Assembly (NCBI RefSeq): GCF_947623445.1
Contig: NC_135248.1
Span: 5,146,977-5,210,976, forward strand
Source of the DNA: Clavelina lepadiformis
Taxonomy: Eukaryota > Chordata > Ascidiacea > Aplousobranchia > Clavelinidae
Reading direction: 5' to 3'
DNA length: 64,000 nt
A program made the position numbers and the translations under genes. A model generated the notes under the pieces. That model was not told where the DNA came from. It did no database searches and worked only from the letters and a program-made list of their open reading frames with translations. Shown here piece by piece: positions 49,054 through 58,694 of the stretch (the stretch's first letter is position 1; the number at the start of each line of letters is the position of its first letter).

Positions 49054-49135
49054 TGGCAGTGGTGGGATTCGAACCCACGCCATCGAAATGACTGGTGCTT
49101 AAAACCAGCGCCTTAGACCACTCGGCCACACTACC
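49054..49135 (-). tRNA. tRNA-Leu(UAA), unit 41, anticodon-switched copy
   Basis: One base change turns the anticodon loop TTTAGGC into TTTAAGC, so the anticodon is UAA (reading UUA/UUG) on an otherwise consensus Leu(UAG) body. Confidence 0.88.
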
Positions 49136-49288
49136 GCGTTTACAAGCGATTTGAAATCTTAATTGGATTTTCAGTACATCTTCAAACGTACGAAACACTA
49201 ACAAGCGGCCATCTTATTGATTTATTAAAGTAAGGAAGACCACTCCATGATTGCGGAGTGAAGTTAAGCATAAAATTTGTACATCCAA

Positions 49289-49370
49289 TGGCAGCGGTGG
49301 GATTCGAACCCACGCCATCGAAATGACTGGTGCCTTAAACCAGCGCCTTAGACCACTCGGCCACGCTACC
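49289..49370 (-). tRNA. tRNA-Leu(AAG), unit 41
   Basis: One D-loop change (C16T, the Leu(UAG)-type base); otherwise consensus. Confidence 0.93.
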
Positions 49371-49481
49371 TATGTTGTTAAGTAAGCGATTGGAGTCTCG
49401 TTTTAACCTCCCTGCACCAGATCGGTCTTCGAGGGAACAAGTTTGATACAAACAGAGTTTACGTGTAATTGTTGTTCCAAA

Positions 49482-49729
49482 ACATTGAGCTGGAATGCCG
49501 CAGTTGGTATATTTTAACCAAGCGATTGCGTTTGCACGAAGTACTGGTGGTGGTCAACTCAGTACGCACTGATGGCGGATGCCACCACCTCCTTTTTGCC
49601 TTCAAGATGGTTTACGTTTTATTTTCCTGAGAAACAAATATGATAGATGTCTAATTTTGGCCTTCAAAAATAAGAACAAAAATTCGTAGGTGAGTAAGTT
49701 TTTGAGGTGTGAGACGAGATTGTGGTTCC
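49482..49729. other. Non-array spacer between the array end and the inverted unit piece
   Basis: 248 bp without similarity to the unit that I can see, and no convincing gene. It separates the minus-strand array from the plus-strand copy and may mark an old inversion breakpoint. Confidence 0.7.
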
Positions 49730-49797
49730 GTTCCTTCGAAGACCGATCTGGTGCAGGGAGATGAAAACGAGACTCCGATCGCTTACTTAACAACATA

Positions 49798-49879
49798 GGT
49801 AGCGTGGCCGAGCGGTCTAAGGCGCTGGTTTAAGGCACCAGTCATTTCGATGACGTGGGTTCGAATCCCACCGCTGCCA
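49798..49879 (+). tRNA. tRNA-Leu(AAG), inverted copy
   Basis: Full-length gene, one G-to-A change in the variable arm; acceptor, anticodon and T stems pair. A TTTT run follows about 15 nt downstream. Likely active. Confidence 0.92.
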
Positions 49880-50032
49880 TTGGATTCACAAATTTTATGC
49901 TTAACTTCACTCCGCAATCATGGAGTGGTCTTCATTACTTTCATAAATCAATGAGATGGCCGCTTGATAGTGTTTCGTACGCTTGAAGATGTACTGAAAA
50001 TGGAATTAAGATTTCAAATCGCTTGTAAACGC

Positions 50033-50114
50033 GGTAGTGTGGCCGAGTGATGTAAGGCGATGGTTTTAGGCACCAGTCATTTCGATGGCGTGGGTTCGAA
50101 TCCCACCACTGCCA
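50033..50114 (+). tRNA. tRNA-Leu(UAG)-like, inverted copy, decayed
   Basis: Changes include G19A and C20aG in the D loop and C27A at the base of the anticodon stem. G19 normally pairs with C56, so this copy is probably a pseudogene. Confidence 0.8.
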
Positions 50115-50131
50115 GTGTAACTACGGTGCGT

Positions 50132-50768
50132 GAAGGCTGCAATTTTTGGCCAAAAAAGTCCAATTTCATCATTTTTCACTTCCAATTTAGGCTAACCTAA
50201 ATATGCGCTCTGGAAGTTTCTAAAGCACCATTTGGGGTGATCCCGGCACTGATACACAAGACCGGCATGCTGGCTTCCGGTTGGTCTAACACAGTTTCTT
50301 TAACCATTATTTAGAGGTCAAACATAATCATGAAAATGGCAAAATTTTAACATATACGGCTTCTTGATAGAAATTTAAAAAAATTCCAAAACTTACACAA
50401 GTTTTATGTTTTGATAGGTATGACAATTGACCTGTGACAAAGATAAGCTTACGCGTTTTAGTCAGTGAACATCCCTCCCTGCGAGTTTGTCTATGCGCAT
50501 TTTCCGGTAAGTTCGTTAAAAATTTTTTTATATGGTCTAGCTCGAATTTGGGATTCCTCTTTCGAAAAGTTAAATGAGAGCAAGCATCATTTATGTACGA
50601 GTCTGCATTATTTATGAAAAATATTAACAAAAGAATGGTTGGTATGTTTTACAAAAGATACGTTTACCGGAACATCAAGCAAAAAGTACAAAGGTTACAA
50701 AAAACAGAACGAACGTATCCTAACGTTCACGATGTAACAACAATCTATATACAATCACTTGTATTGTC
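50132..50768. other. Intergenic, 3' side of gamma-tubulin
   Basis: No gene recognised. It should include the gamma-tubulin 3' UTR on the minus strand, but I cannot point to a clear AATAAA. Short open frames here look random. Confidence 0.5.
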
Positions 50769-53700
50769 TTATGTGCCCGAGACTTTTTCTCCCCAAGTTA
50801 AGTAATCTACTTTTGTTGCGGCTTGATATTCGTCAATCAACTGCTGGACTATTTCGCGCGATGCGTCCATTTCGTCCAAGTTTTCTTTGAACATGTCTTC
50901 TTTCCGAAATTGTTCCAAAAAGGCCTCTCGCTTTCGAAGTTTGTCGAACTGTCTCGATGCCCTTGCGAACAATGCACTTATGCTGGTGTGGTTGGCCAAC
51001 ATCAACCCACTAACACGGTGAGGCAGCGAAACGTATGGCGACTTTCTTGAAAGCGCGACCTAAAAGAATTTAAACCAAGATAGATGGTGCCACAGTTTTA
51101 AAACATCGTTTTTGGCTACAACCTATTCAGCCCACAATAGTTTTCTATTAGGAAGATCGTCACACTATTGCCAAAACTGTGTCATGGTTAAAAAGAAAAG
51201 AATTAAGAACTCAATTAAGTTTTACCTGAATACTAGCTGGACCCCATGGAATAAACTGGGCTAATTTTCGTTCACGGATTCTTTGCAAGCTTTTGTGCAC
51301 TTGAGTGGGATCAATTTCACCTTGAATTATGTTCAGAATAGATATGTAACAGTGTTCATTTATTCTTTCACGTCCTGTGTACACCATCATATTTTTAGGT
51401 TGTAACAATCGTCTCATCACGTCCAGCACAGTGGTTTTCCTTACTGAAGGTAAAGCTTGATCAGTGACAAGTGGTGTGTAACCGGTCATCAGAAAGTGAA
51501 GCCTACAAATTTAAGTGACACATGTGAAGATAATATGCTCTCAATATTTCAAACAAATTTACTTTGAAAATTTATCGTTATGTTAATAAATAAAATACGA
51601 ATATCAGCTAAGGATGCTTTGTATACATGTTGCAAAAATTTTGCTGAATTATAATGTAACAGTTCAAAAATCTTGTGTAATTTCAATCAGAAGCCAAGTA
51701 TAGCTGCTGCTTGGTGGTTAGGATTATTCTGCAGGTTGTGTACCATAAAGTTCTAAATGATGAATACAATTAAGCTAAGAGTATCCACGAAGATTGATTA
51801 AATACGTCAACTCAATAAGCTCGGACCAAAAAATCCTTGGCTTGACTTTACAGTAAGTTCCCAGGCCGAAACCTTAAGAAATGGTATGTAATTTTCGACA
51901 ATTTTATAAAGTTATGTACTATCCTAATGTGCATTCAATCCATGTGTCAAGTCTTGTAAATGAATATTTCAGGCAAAAGTAAAAATGATGCATGTACAAC
52001 ACAAAAAATTATAACACATGTCGCTACCAGAATATTGTTCAATAAATTTTCAAAAATTGCAGTTTTACACGTACAATATAAACTTCATATATGCGATTCA
52101 TGCACTTGCAAAAATATCCACTTTCGGCTAATTGAGGCTAATCTAACTTAACTTCATTTTTCAGTAAAATAAATTGTAATCGAACATTAAGGTGTATGAA
52201 CAGTGTATCCCCCGCCCAGCCAAGTATGACCCTATGAGCACACAGGCTATCCTGAAAATACTTTTACTTCAGATCTGAGACAAGGCTAGGATTGTTTGAA
52301 GTAGCATCGCCAAAAATTGATCAAAATACAAGGGAATAATTGGATTTTGCCTTTGATTACAATCGACTAAAATTTGTTGATGGCTTATGACTAATATAAG
52401 CCAATGGCAATGATGTATGAACTAACATGTATATACCCATGCTAAATGAGACAAGCCTGTGTAACCTTTTGTAGCTTAGCTAAACACATGTCATTTGTAT
52501 TCGTAACTATTCTTAATTACAATTTTTTACCAGAGCTTTTGTTTGAAACAAGCAGCAAATTCTTTTTTAAGTTATCTGTTCATCTGTTTTACTGCAGGCT
52601 TCCTTCTGATGATGACATAAAGCCAAGGTAAGGATTAAATTGCTACAAATCAAATATGCAAGTAGTGCCTGTTTGATTCAATGGTATATTGGATGATGTT
52701 AAAAAATTAAGTGATGGCACAAACCTTCTTCTGCTGTGTCCAATTTACAGAATTATTTATTTCTATCAACATTGGTATAGCCAGAAATAAATAATTATGT
52801 TTTACACTAGACAGACATTTTTGTATTCTTGTTAATATGCCTGGCGGCAATCATACTGTTTTTTAAAAGTCATTGTTTCAAGGGGTGAGAAGCACTTGTA
52901 CATTTTGTTGCTTTAAAATTAATTTAAGATGAAAGAGTGTATTAATATACGTAACAGACAAAACTTTAAAAGCATATATAAATGCTTGTTGTTGAAATTG
53001 AATTGATAAAAAAGGAAGAAGTCTTTTCAATAAAGTATGTTAATGTTACTAAGGCATTTTGCTCTAATATACAAAATTATTTTCCAAAATTTACATAATT
53101 ACTATAAACAATGCCATGTTTGATACTTTTTCAGGAGGAGATAAAAAACTTGTACTGATAATATAATGACTTTCCTTGCAAGAAAAAGCAATAAATACCT
53201 TGGTGTTGGAATCAAGGAAGCAACTAAACCAATTAAGTCATTGTTCATGTAACCTGGATAACGAAGGGTTGCAGTGCTGGCTGACATTATTGTCGACACC
53301 ATTTTGTTGATTTGTGAGAAAGAAGGATTCTGTATGTGAAGTCTCTCTGTAGCAATATTATTTAGAGCTGTGTTATCAAGAACAACGGTGGCATCAGCAT
53401 GTAATGTAAGTCTTTTTAAGGTGAGCATGGTGTTGTAAGGCTGCACCACAACATCTGAAACTTCATCTTGATTTGGAAATACGCTATATGTCTGGATTAA
53501 CTTCTTTGGATAACGGTCATTTAAGCGTTCCAGCATATAAGACCCTAATCCAGAGCCAGTGCCACCAGCAGTGGAATGGCACAGCATAAAGCCTTCTAAG
53601 TTGTCTGACCCATCCGCTTCTCGATCAATTATATCAAACAATTCTTCATGGATTTTTTCACCAGCATGAAAACCAGCAGCCCAATTGTTGCCAGCTCCCC

Positions 53701-53992
53701 CACCATGTTCTGAAAGATAAATATTTTCCGGATTGTACAAGTTGGCGTACTCCGAATTCTTAATCGAATTTACAACTCTTGGTTCCAAATCAATCAGAAC
53801 TGCACGAGGAATGTAATGATCATCATCAGCTTGATAAAAGAAAACATCCTTTCGATCAGTTCCATCTGTAGCAAATTCTTGCAAAATCCCATCACTGCGA
53901 ATTCCATGTTCAAGGCATAATTGTTTCCAGTATTCAAACCCAATTTGATTGCCGCACTGACCTATTTGTAAGGTTACAATTTCACGAGGCAT
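50769..53992 (-). CDS. TUBG1: Gamma-tubulin, three exons, complete
   Basis: Gamma-tubulin nucleates microtubules as part of the gamma-tubulin ring complex at centrosomes and spindle poles. The coding exons on the minus strand are 53992-53199, 51502-51226 and 51059-50769, with introns of 1696 and 166 bp and GT-AG borders that keep the frame (an AG|G codon for Arg, then phase 0). The product is 453 residues, against about 451 in vertebrates. It starts MPREIVTLQ, the family's standard N-terminus, so the in-frame ATG 15 nt upstream is not preferred. The nucleotide-binding GGTGSG loop follows LCHSTA near residue 140. [14 protein letters not shown] spans the first intron and [16 protein letters not shown] lies near the C-terminus. 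The tail is [13 protein letters not shown] see no defect. The name TUBG1 is by family; whether a second paralogue exists cannot be told here. Confidence 0.97.
51503..53198 (-). other. Intron 1 of gamma-tubulin
   Basis: 1696 bp, AT-rich. No transposon or RNA gene recognised. A short plus-strand segment at 52598-52627 has splice-like borders (see findings). Confidence 0.85.
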
Positions 53993-55639
53993 TTTAGTGA
54001 TCAACAAGTTGCTGTACTTAATTGGTTAACCTATTAAATAAGATAAAACCGTTCATTGTTTCTAAATTCTAAAGAGTCAATAATCATGTATATACATAAT
54101 AATCCTATAACGATAATCTTACATGACTGACAATATTACAATAATCCTATATCACTGATAAGTTGGATAGTCTGATATGAATAGGATGGATAAAAATAAT
54201 AAAAGCTTGTTAACTTGAAATCGAAAACACTCATTGAATTACACGCATTAGTTTAGTTAGTAGTGTGTATTGTAAGCCTACACTTTGTAATTACATTAGG
54301 GATAAGTAGGCTATAGTATAGCCTATAAGGCTACCTACAGTAAATTAGAAACTTCCCCGCCTCCGTCTGGCCGTTAAAGATCCTTGCGGTACCGTGGGAA
54401 ATTTAGAGTGCATTTTTACGGGTTCCACAAGGGTCTATCTGAGACCTTGTACCGGTGTAGTGCCAAAACCACATCCCCATCCAAAAACTGTCCTTTTATT
54501 GTGACGTTATAAATTTCATTCTGTTTATGAGACTGATTCAGCAAAAAACGAGTGCTAGCGCAGTTAGAATATGGAATATTAAATGCTGGCATATGGAATA
54601 CTGAGTCAAAGTGAAAATTAAAGTTGAAAGTTTGGACAAGAACTCCATAATTATTGCGTAGGCGGGTAAGCTTACATTCAATAGTCAAACAAATAGCTAT
54701 CAATAAGCTTAAACTAACAAACAATAGATACCATGCAAAATCTTATGCATTTTACGTTCCATGCTTCATTGACCACGTATTTAGACGTCATATCGCACAA
54801 GTCCAGTGTGTGAGATTTAAACCACTGTAAAATGAGAAATAGGCAAAATATTGTCAAAATAAATTCTGTATTGCGTTAAGTAATATGTATGCTACTCATC
54901 TGAGTTAAATCTTTACAATCCAATACCCAGAACCCTTGTAATTTAAAAAAGAATCAAAGTGGATGAACAATTTTCTTTTTGATGTAAAGAGGATCGAAAA
55001 AATCTTGCCAGCCAGAGTGCCAGACAGGAACTCGGAAAGAGTCTACTCTATTATTTAGCCTCATTCTATAAAAACTAAAATAAAAAAAATCACTGGATCA
55101 AAAATACTTTTTCTAAAGATTATAGAAAGTTCCAAACGCTTTGTGACAAAATTATTTTTTATACGTAACGGGTTAAGCTAAATAATACCTCGTATATTGA
55201 TTTTAATTTCTACAAATATTGAAAAAAATATTCCGTAATTTCTCAGTCTCCGTAAATTATTGTCACGTTCCTCAGTTTCCTCATTCCGTAAATTAGTGTT
55301 GTTCGTATTAGATGATATAATATTCTTTATGCTCGTACTGAGGAAAGTCTTTGCACTACTTAACCCTAGTTTGCGGGGGTTCCAAATAAGCTGGAATTGC
55401 ACACGATGGGGCTTTGTCCCCCCGTTAGAACACTTGTTTCAAATGTTTAAGGTGGAGTTATGAAACTTGTGTGTATTTCTTCCTATAAGGCTTGTTTTAC
55501 TTCGAGTTTTTGCCTTACTTGAGTTTAGTAAATATCTTGTAAGGCAACATGCCAAACGGTCTAAAACGAGTTTACTGTGAATTCAAATTGTAATCCACTT
55601 CCCAGTTATGTATCGATTAACAAACTGTGTGCAACCAGG
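53993..55639. other. Intergenic, 5' side of gamma-tubulin
   Basis: No gene recognised. It should contain the gamma-tubulin promoter on the minus strand. A minus-strand open frame at 54416-54724 starts with a hydrophobic stretch but has no ATG at the right place and matches nothing I know. Confidence 0.5.
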
Positions 55640-55641
55640 TA

Positions 55642-57000
55642 CCCGTCAACCGGGGTTACTATGATAGGATTCAGGAAATTTCTTTGCCTCCTCTCTCACA
55701 TGTTGCTCAAAAAGGGTCTGTTTCTTGAATGAGTAACACTTTAGTCCTAAGCTTCTCAAAAAAATAGAAAAAATTCATTTTTATGTTTTCACACTTTTTT
55801 TATTCAACTTTAAAAAATTATCGTAGTAGCCCCTGGGTTGGGGCTACTCTGATAATACATTGTAAATACCTAAAATGTTCATTGTAGCCCTCCCTTGGGG
55901 CTTTTCTAATAGTTTTTTGCATTGAACAAAACATCACAGCAATAAAAAACATAAGTGTCAAAAAAACATTGTTAAGCACAGCTCGGAGGGCACTCAATCC
56001 ACCATTGTCTCTGAGGCAGATTTTGTGATACCACAAATCACATTTGTCACATCCCTCCCAATACACATCTCTGCTTCTACCTCATGGAGGGTCCAAGAGG
56101 TTGCAGATGACGCAAACTTCATCTTCACTGGAATCATTGGGTTCTGCAGCAGCACGTTTGCGTTTTCTTGCATCAGATCGAGATGAATTTAAATCAGCAA
56201 TATCACATGATGAAACTGCTGCTCCTGGAGTTATCTTGGGACCACGTTTTCTTGATGATGTTTGTCTTGGTGAAATATATTCCTCAAGCATTGTGGCGAC
56301 TGCATTACCAAGCACTTCTTGAACTGGCTGAGAATTGGCAGGTGCTGGCAGTCGCTTCAGCACTTGCTCTCGGTCTTTTGGGAAAATTCCACAGGCTTTA
56401 AACCCTGCGACCAAATTTTGCTGCTTTTCGTTCAACCCATCACAGAGTCTTTTGAGCAACATAGGAAAAATATTCTTCGGAATGGAGTTTTGGGAACGAC
56501 TCCCTTTCCTCCATTCTGCTAAAATTCGACGCCACATTCATTTACCTGGCCCAAAGACACTGACGTCCAATGGTTGAAGGAGATGCGTCGCATTCGGAAG
56601 CAGGCTAACAAACTTAATGTCATTTTCCTCACAAGCCATCAAGACTGTTTCACTAAAATGAGAGGCCAAGTTGTCACCCAGCATAATCTTGGTACCTGGA
56701 GTGTCCTTGACAGCTTCCAGAAACAAACCAAAAAAACATTTTTCAAATAAAGAAGCGTCAAACCAACCACTCACGGAATGGTCGTATAAAGCATTTTGGG
56801 GTCCATTTCGAGTCCACTCTACATAAAGATTCTTTGACTTATAAACAGTCATTGGTGGTAAAAACTGCCCTGCACCATTTCTGCAAAACATTACGCTTAT
56901 AGCCTGTTTGGACGAGGCTATTTTCCTTTCTACACGTCTCAGTCCGCCATAGTAGTATTACCATAGTAGCCCCCAAAATCAAAGTAGCCCCGGTTGACGG
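55642..57000 (-). mobile_element. pogo-like (Tc1/mariner superfamily) DNA transposon, internally deleted
   Basis: Terminal inverted repeats share CCGTCAACCGGGG and a following (T/C)TACT(A/T)TGAT at about 55642-55666 and 56975-57000, flanked by TA on both sides (55640-55641 and 57001-57002), the target duplication of this superfamily. The left repeat has one extra C. GTAGCCCC-type motifs recur near both ends, including a perfect 8-bp-stem hairpin at 55826-55847, and may be transposase-binding sites. The inside holds a minus-strand piece of a DDE_1 transposase lacking its N-terminal part, so the element is non-autonomous. Confidence 0.88.
55818..56960 (-). pseudogene. pogo/Tigger-type DDE_1 transposase, truncated, with C-terminal PHD-like finger
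   Basis: Reading from about 56960 the frame gives RRVERKIASSKQAISVMFC, then LPPMTVYKSKNLY, the second catalytic Asp in MLGDNLASH and the third in LQPLDVSVFGP. A basic stretch (KRGPK, ARKRKR) and then CVIC with WEGCDKCDLWYHKIC follow, a Cys/His pattern like the zinc fingers at the end of many pogo-family transposases. The helix-turn-helix DNA-binding region and the first catalytic Asp are missing because the frame begins almost at the terminal repeat. Two in-frame TGA codons interrupt it, at 56538-56540 and 56082-56084; both would fit CGA to TGA transitions. There is no frameshift between these blocks. Confidence 0.85.
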
Positions 57001-57002
57001 TA

Positions 57003-58694
57003 ATATCACAATTCGAGTTTACAAAGGGGCTAGTGCACAACCAAATGACGTCACCGTTTAAGTAGTGTAGTAATTAGTTTTTGGGTTTGGTGGCAATGCT
57101 AACATACCTACTTATAGCACATTTCTATTATTGCTCTCTTGCATGCTTTAAGCCATTGAGCTTAGCCTTTTTTCTGCTGAATAATTGTTCGTGAGCATGT
57201 GTTCCATTGTGCTACATTATTGTACTTTACTTTGCTACTTTATTGTATAAGTACAACGGTTAGCATCCTAACTTTTACTGTGCAAAGTTACTGCTGAAAA
57301 ATATACAATACAATAAAAAAGCTTGGGGTCTAGGCCTAGTATAAAAATGTATCCTATTCTTGTGCTCTTCTGCATGAGACCCCAATAGCATCATGTGGTT
57401 GTGCACTATGCTCGACCTTTCTTTGAAAAAAGAAACAACTCTTACGATAGTTGGAATAAAACTGTTGCAATGTGAACAAAAGCAATAGGTAATCCACATG
57501 TAATAACAAACTGAAGTTGAGCAAAGTGGAAATATTCAGCACCTGGAAAATATAATTAAATTTTTGAAAATCTAAAACTTATTTCGAAAAAATGTTAAAT
57601 TTTTGTTGTACAGGCTCACCGCCTCTTTCTCTGCATCGCCACCCCTTTTCTCCTGAGCCCCCCCCCCCCCCTAAAACGTTTCATCTCCTACTGAGGGGCG
57701 GTAGCAGTCACTTTGGTAAACACTGACTATATAATTAATGTTTTAGAAGTAATCATCCAAGCTCTGGAAAGTGTATGAGAAGTATATAATTGTTTTATTC
57801 ATCTAATAGTATGATGTACATAGTTCGACTTATGCAATGTTTAAATCAACTGGAAATTGTGTGCAAAGAAGTTCAATTGAAATCATTAAGTGCAAATAAA
57901 CGTTTCTTAAGTGCGATACTAATGTTTAGGAAAAGCAATATTGAATGTGCTTATAAGGTTATACCAAATTTGAGCAATACTATATAAAAATCAAAAAACC
58001 AAAATAATAGGTTTCCAAACCAAACCAGTTTCGTAATATAACACTACTAAAGTTGTAAACCTTTTTGTAAAACTCTTATCAATAGGGGTGCCCTGACATT
58101 TTTAAAAGTATATCAGGGGTTTCTTGACACCAAAAATATTGAAGAGCACTGCTCTAATGCCCAGATTTTTATGTTTCAACACAATTTTATATTGCTTTGC
58201 ATTGTTGGAGTACATATTTTTCTTCCAGCACGTTTACGGTTCTGCTTGGTAAAGCTTTGTTTATATTTAATTAAATCTTGATATTGATTGATATGCTTAG
58301 GGTGATGAAAAAGCAATTGTCGGTGCTTCCAACATCAAAATGGTTATCGTTATAGTAAAAGCCAGCTCTTCTACAAAATTACAAAAAAAATTTTTGTAAA
58401 CATTCCACCATTTTTACGGCCAATCATAAAACTGAAAACTTGAACGTTTTGTTACTTCATGCAAAATAATAGATTTTTTTCTCTCCCTGCAAGTTCCATG
58501 TTCAGTTGAATAACAACAGTTGTCAATGTTAAGTTTCGATTTCTCAGATTCAATTTGACACATCGCCAATGGATATCCTTTAAAGATCAACATAAATTTT
58601 ACTTGCCAATATACTAATTTCATGTTTTATTTTTATTCAACACTCCTAGCTAGGCATGTAAATATAAACCTGGCTTTCATTTACTCTACCAATA
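57003..58694. other. Intergenic, 5' side of NDUFS6
   Basis: No gene recognised. It includes a run of 14 C at 57658-57671. A stretch around 58085-58155 (GGGGTGCCCTGACA ... TATCAGGGGTTTCTTGACACC ... GAAGAGCACTG) looks like one end of a hAT-type element, as weak evidence only. The NDUFS6 promoter should lie at the right end. Confidence 0.45.
57658..57671. repeat. Poly-C run (14 C)
   Basis: Simple homopolymer next to a pyrimidine-rich stretch. Confidence 0.95.

Larger units (their letters stand above)
1..49481 (-). repeat. Tandem array of ~1180-bp units, each with tRNA-Lys(UUU), tRNA-Leu(AAG) and tRNA-Leu(UAG)
   Basis: The same sequence recurs end to end, with Leu(UAG) genes starting at 918, 2098, 3278 and so on to 49054. 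Standard spacing is 1180 bp; three units are 944 bp and seven are 1415 bp. Within a unit the minus-strand order is Lys, 361 bp spacer, Leu(AAG), 153 bp spacer, Leu(UAG), then about 430 bp to the next Lys. Units differ by a few percent at most, with variants shared in blocks, so the array has been homogenised by exchange. It is cut by the left window edge and stops within a unit at 49481, just after the last Leu(AAG) 5' flank. Unit numbers below count from the first complete Leu(UAG) gene (unit 1); unit 0 is the cut one. Confidence 0.97.
49730..50131 (+). repeat. Inverted, partly diverged piece of the array unit
   Basis: About 400 bp match the reverse complement of the array from the Leu(AAG) 5' flank, through both Leu genes, to just past the Leu(UAG) 3' end. 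Divergence is clearly higher than between neighbouring array units. It lies head to head with the array end. Confidence 0.93.

Noticed and set aside
865-49204. Repeated 67- to 85-codon minus-strand open frames containing GSVAEWSKALVLGT
   Set aside because: These are translations of the Leu tRNA genes and their flanks, a known source of false protein calls; most lack an ATG start.
1-49481. tRNA-derived SINE family
   Set aside because: The copies are in strict tandem with full cloverleaf genes, no A-rich tail and no target duplications.
1-49481. CRISPR-like array
   Set aside because: The repeated unit is over 1 kb, spacers are not unique, and the genome is eukaryotic.
54416-54724. Small secreted or membrane protein on the minus strand
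   Set aside because: The frame begins at TTG, not ATG, and shows no recognised domain; a random open frame is as likely.
56082-56540. TGA codons in the pogo transposase read as selenocysteine or as a recoded signal
   Set aside because: The element already lacks its N-terminal part, and both TGAs fit simple CpG decay of Arg codons.
56530-56560. A tiny intron removing the first TGA of the transposase (GTAAAT to TTTTAG)
   Set aside because: It would be about 28 nt, too short to splice, and would delete conserved transposase residues.
58414-58623. Divergent 69-codon gene upstream of NDUFS6
   Set aside because: It has an ATG but no family resemblance, and its composition is like the surrounding intergenic DNA.
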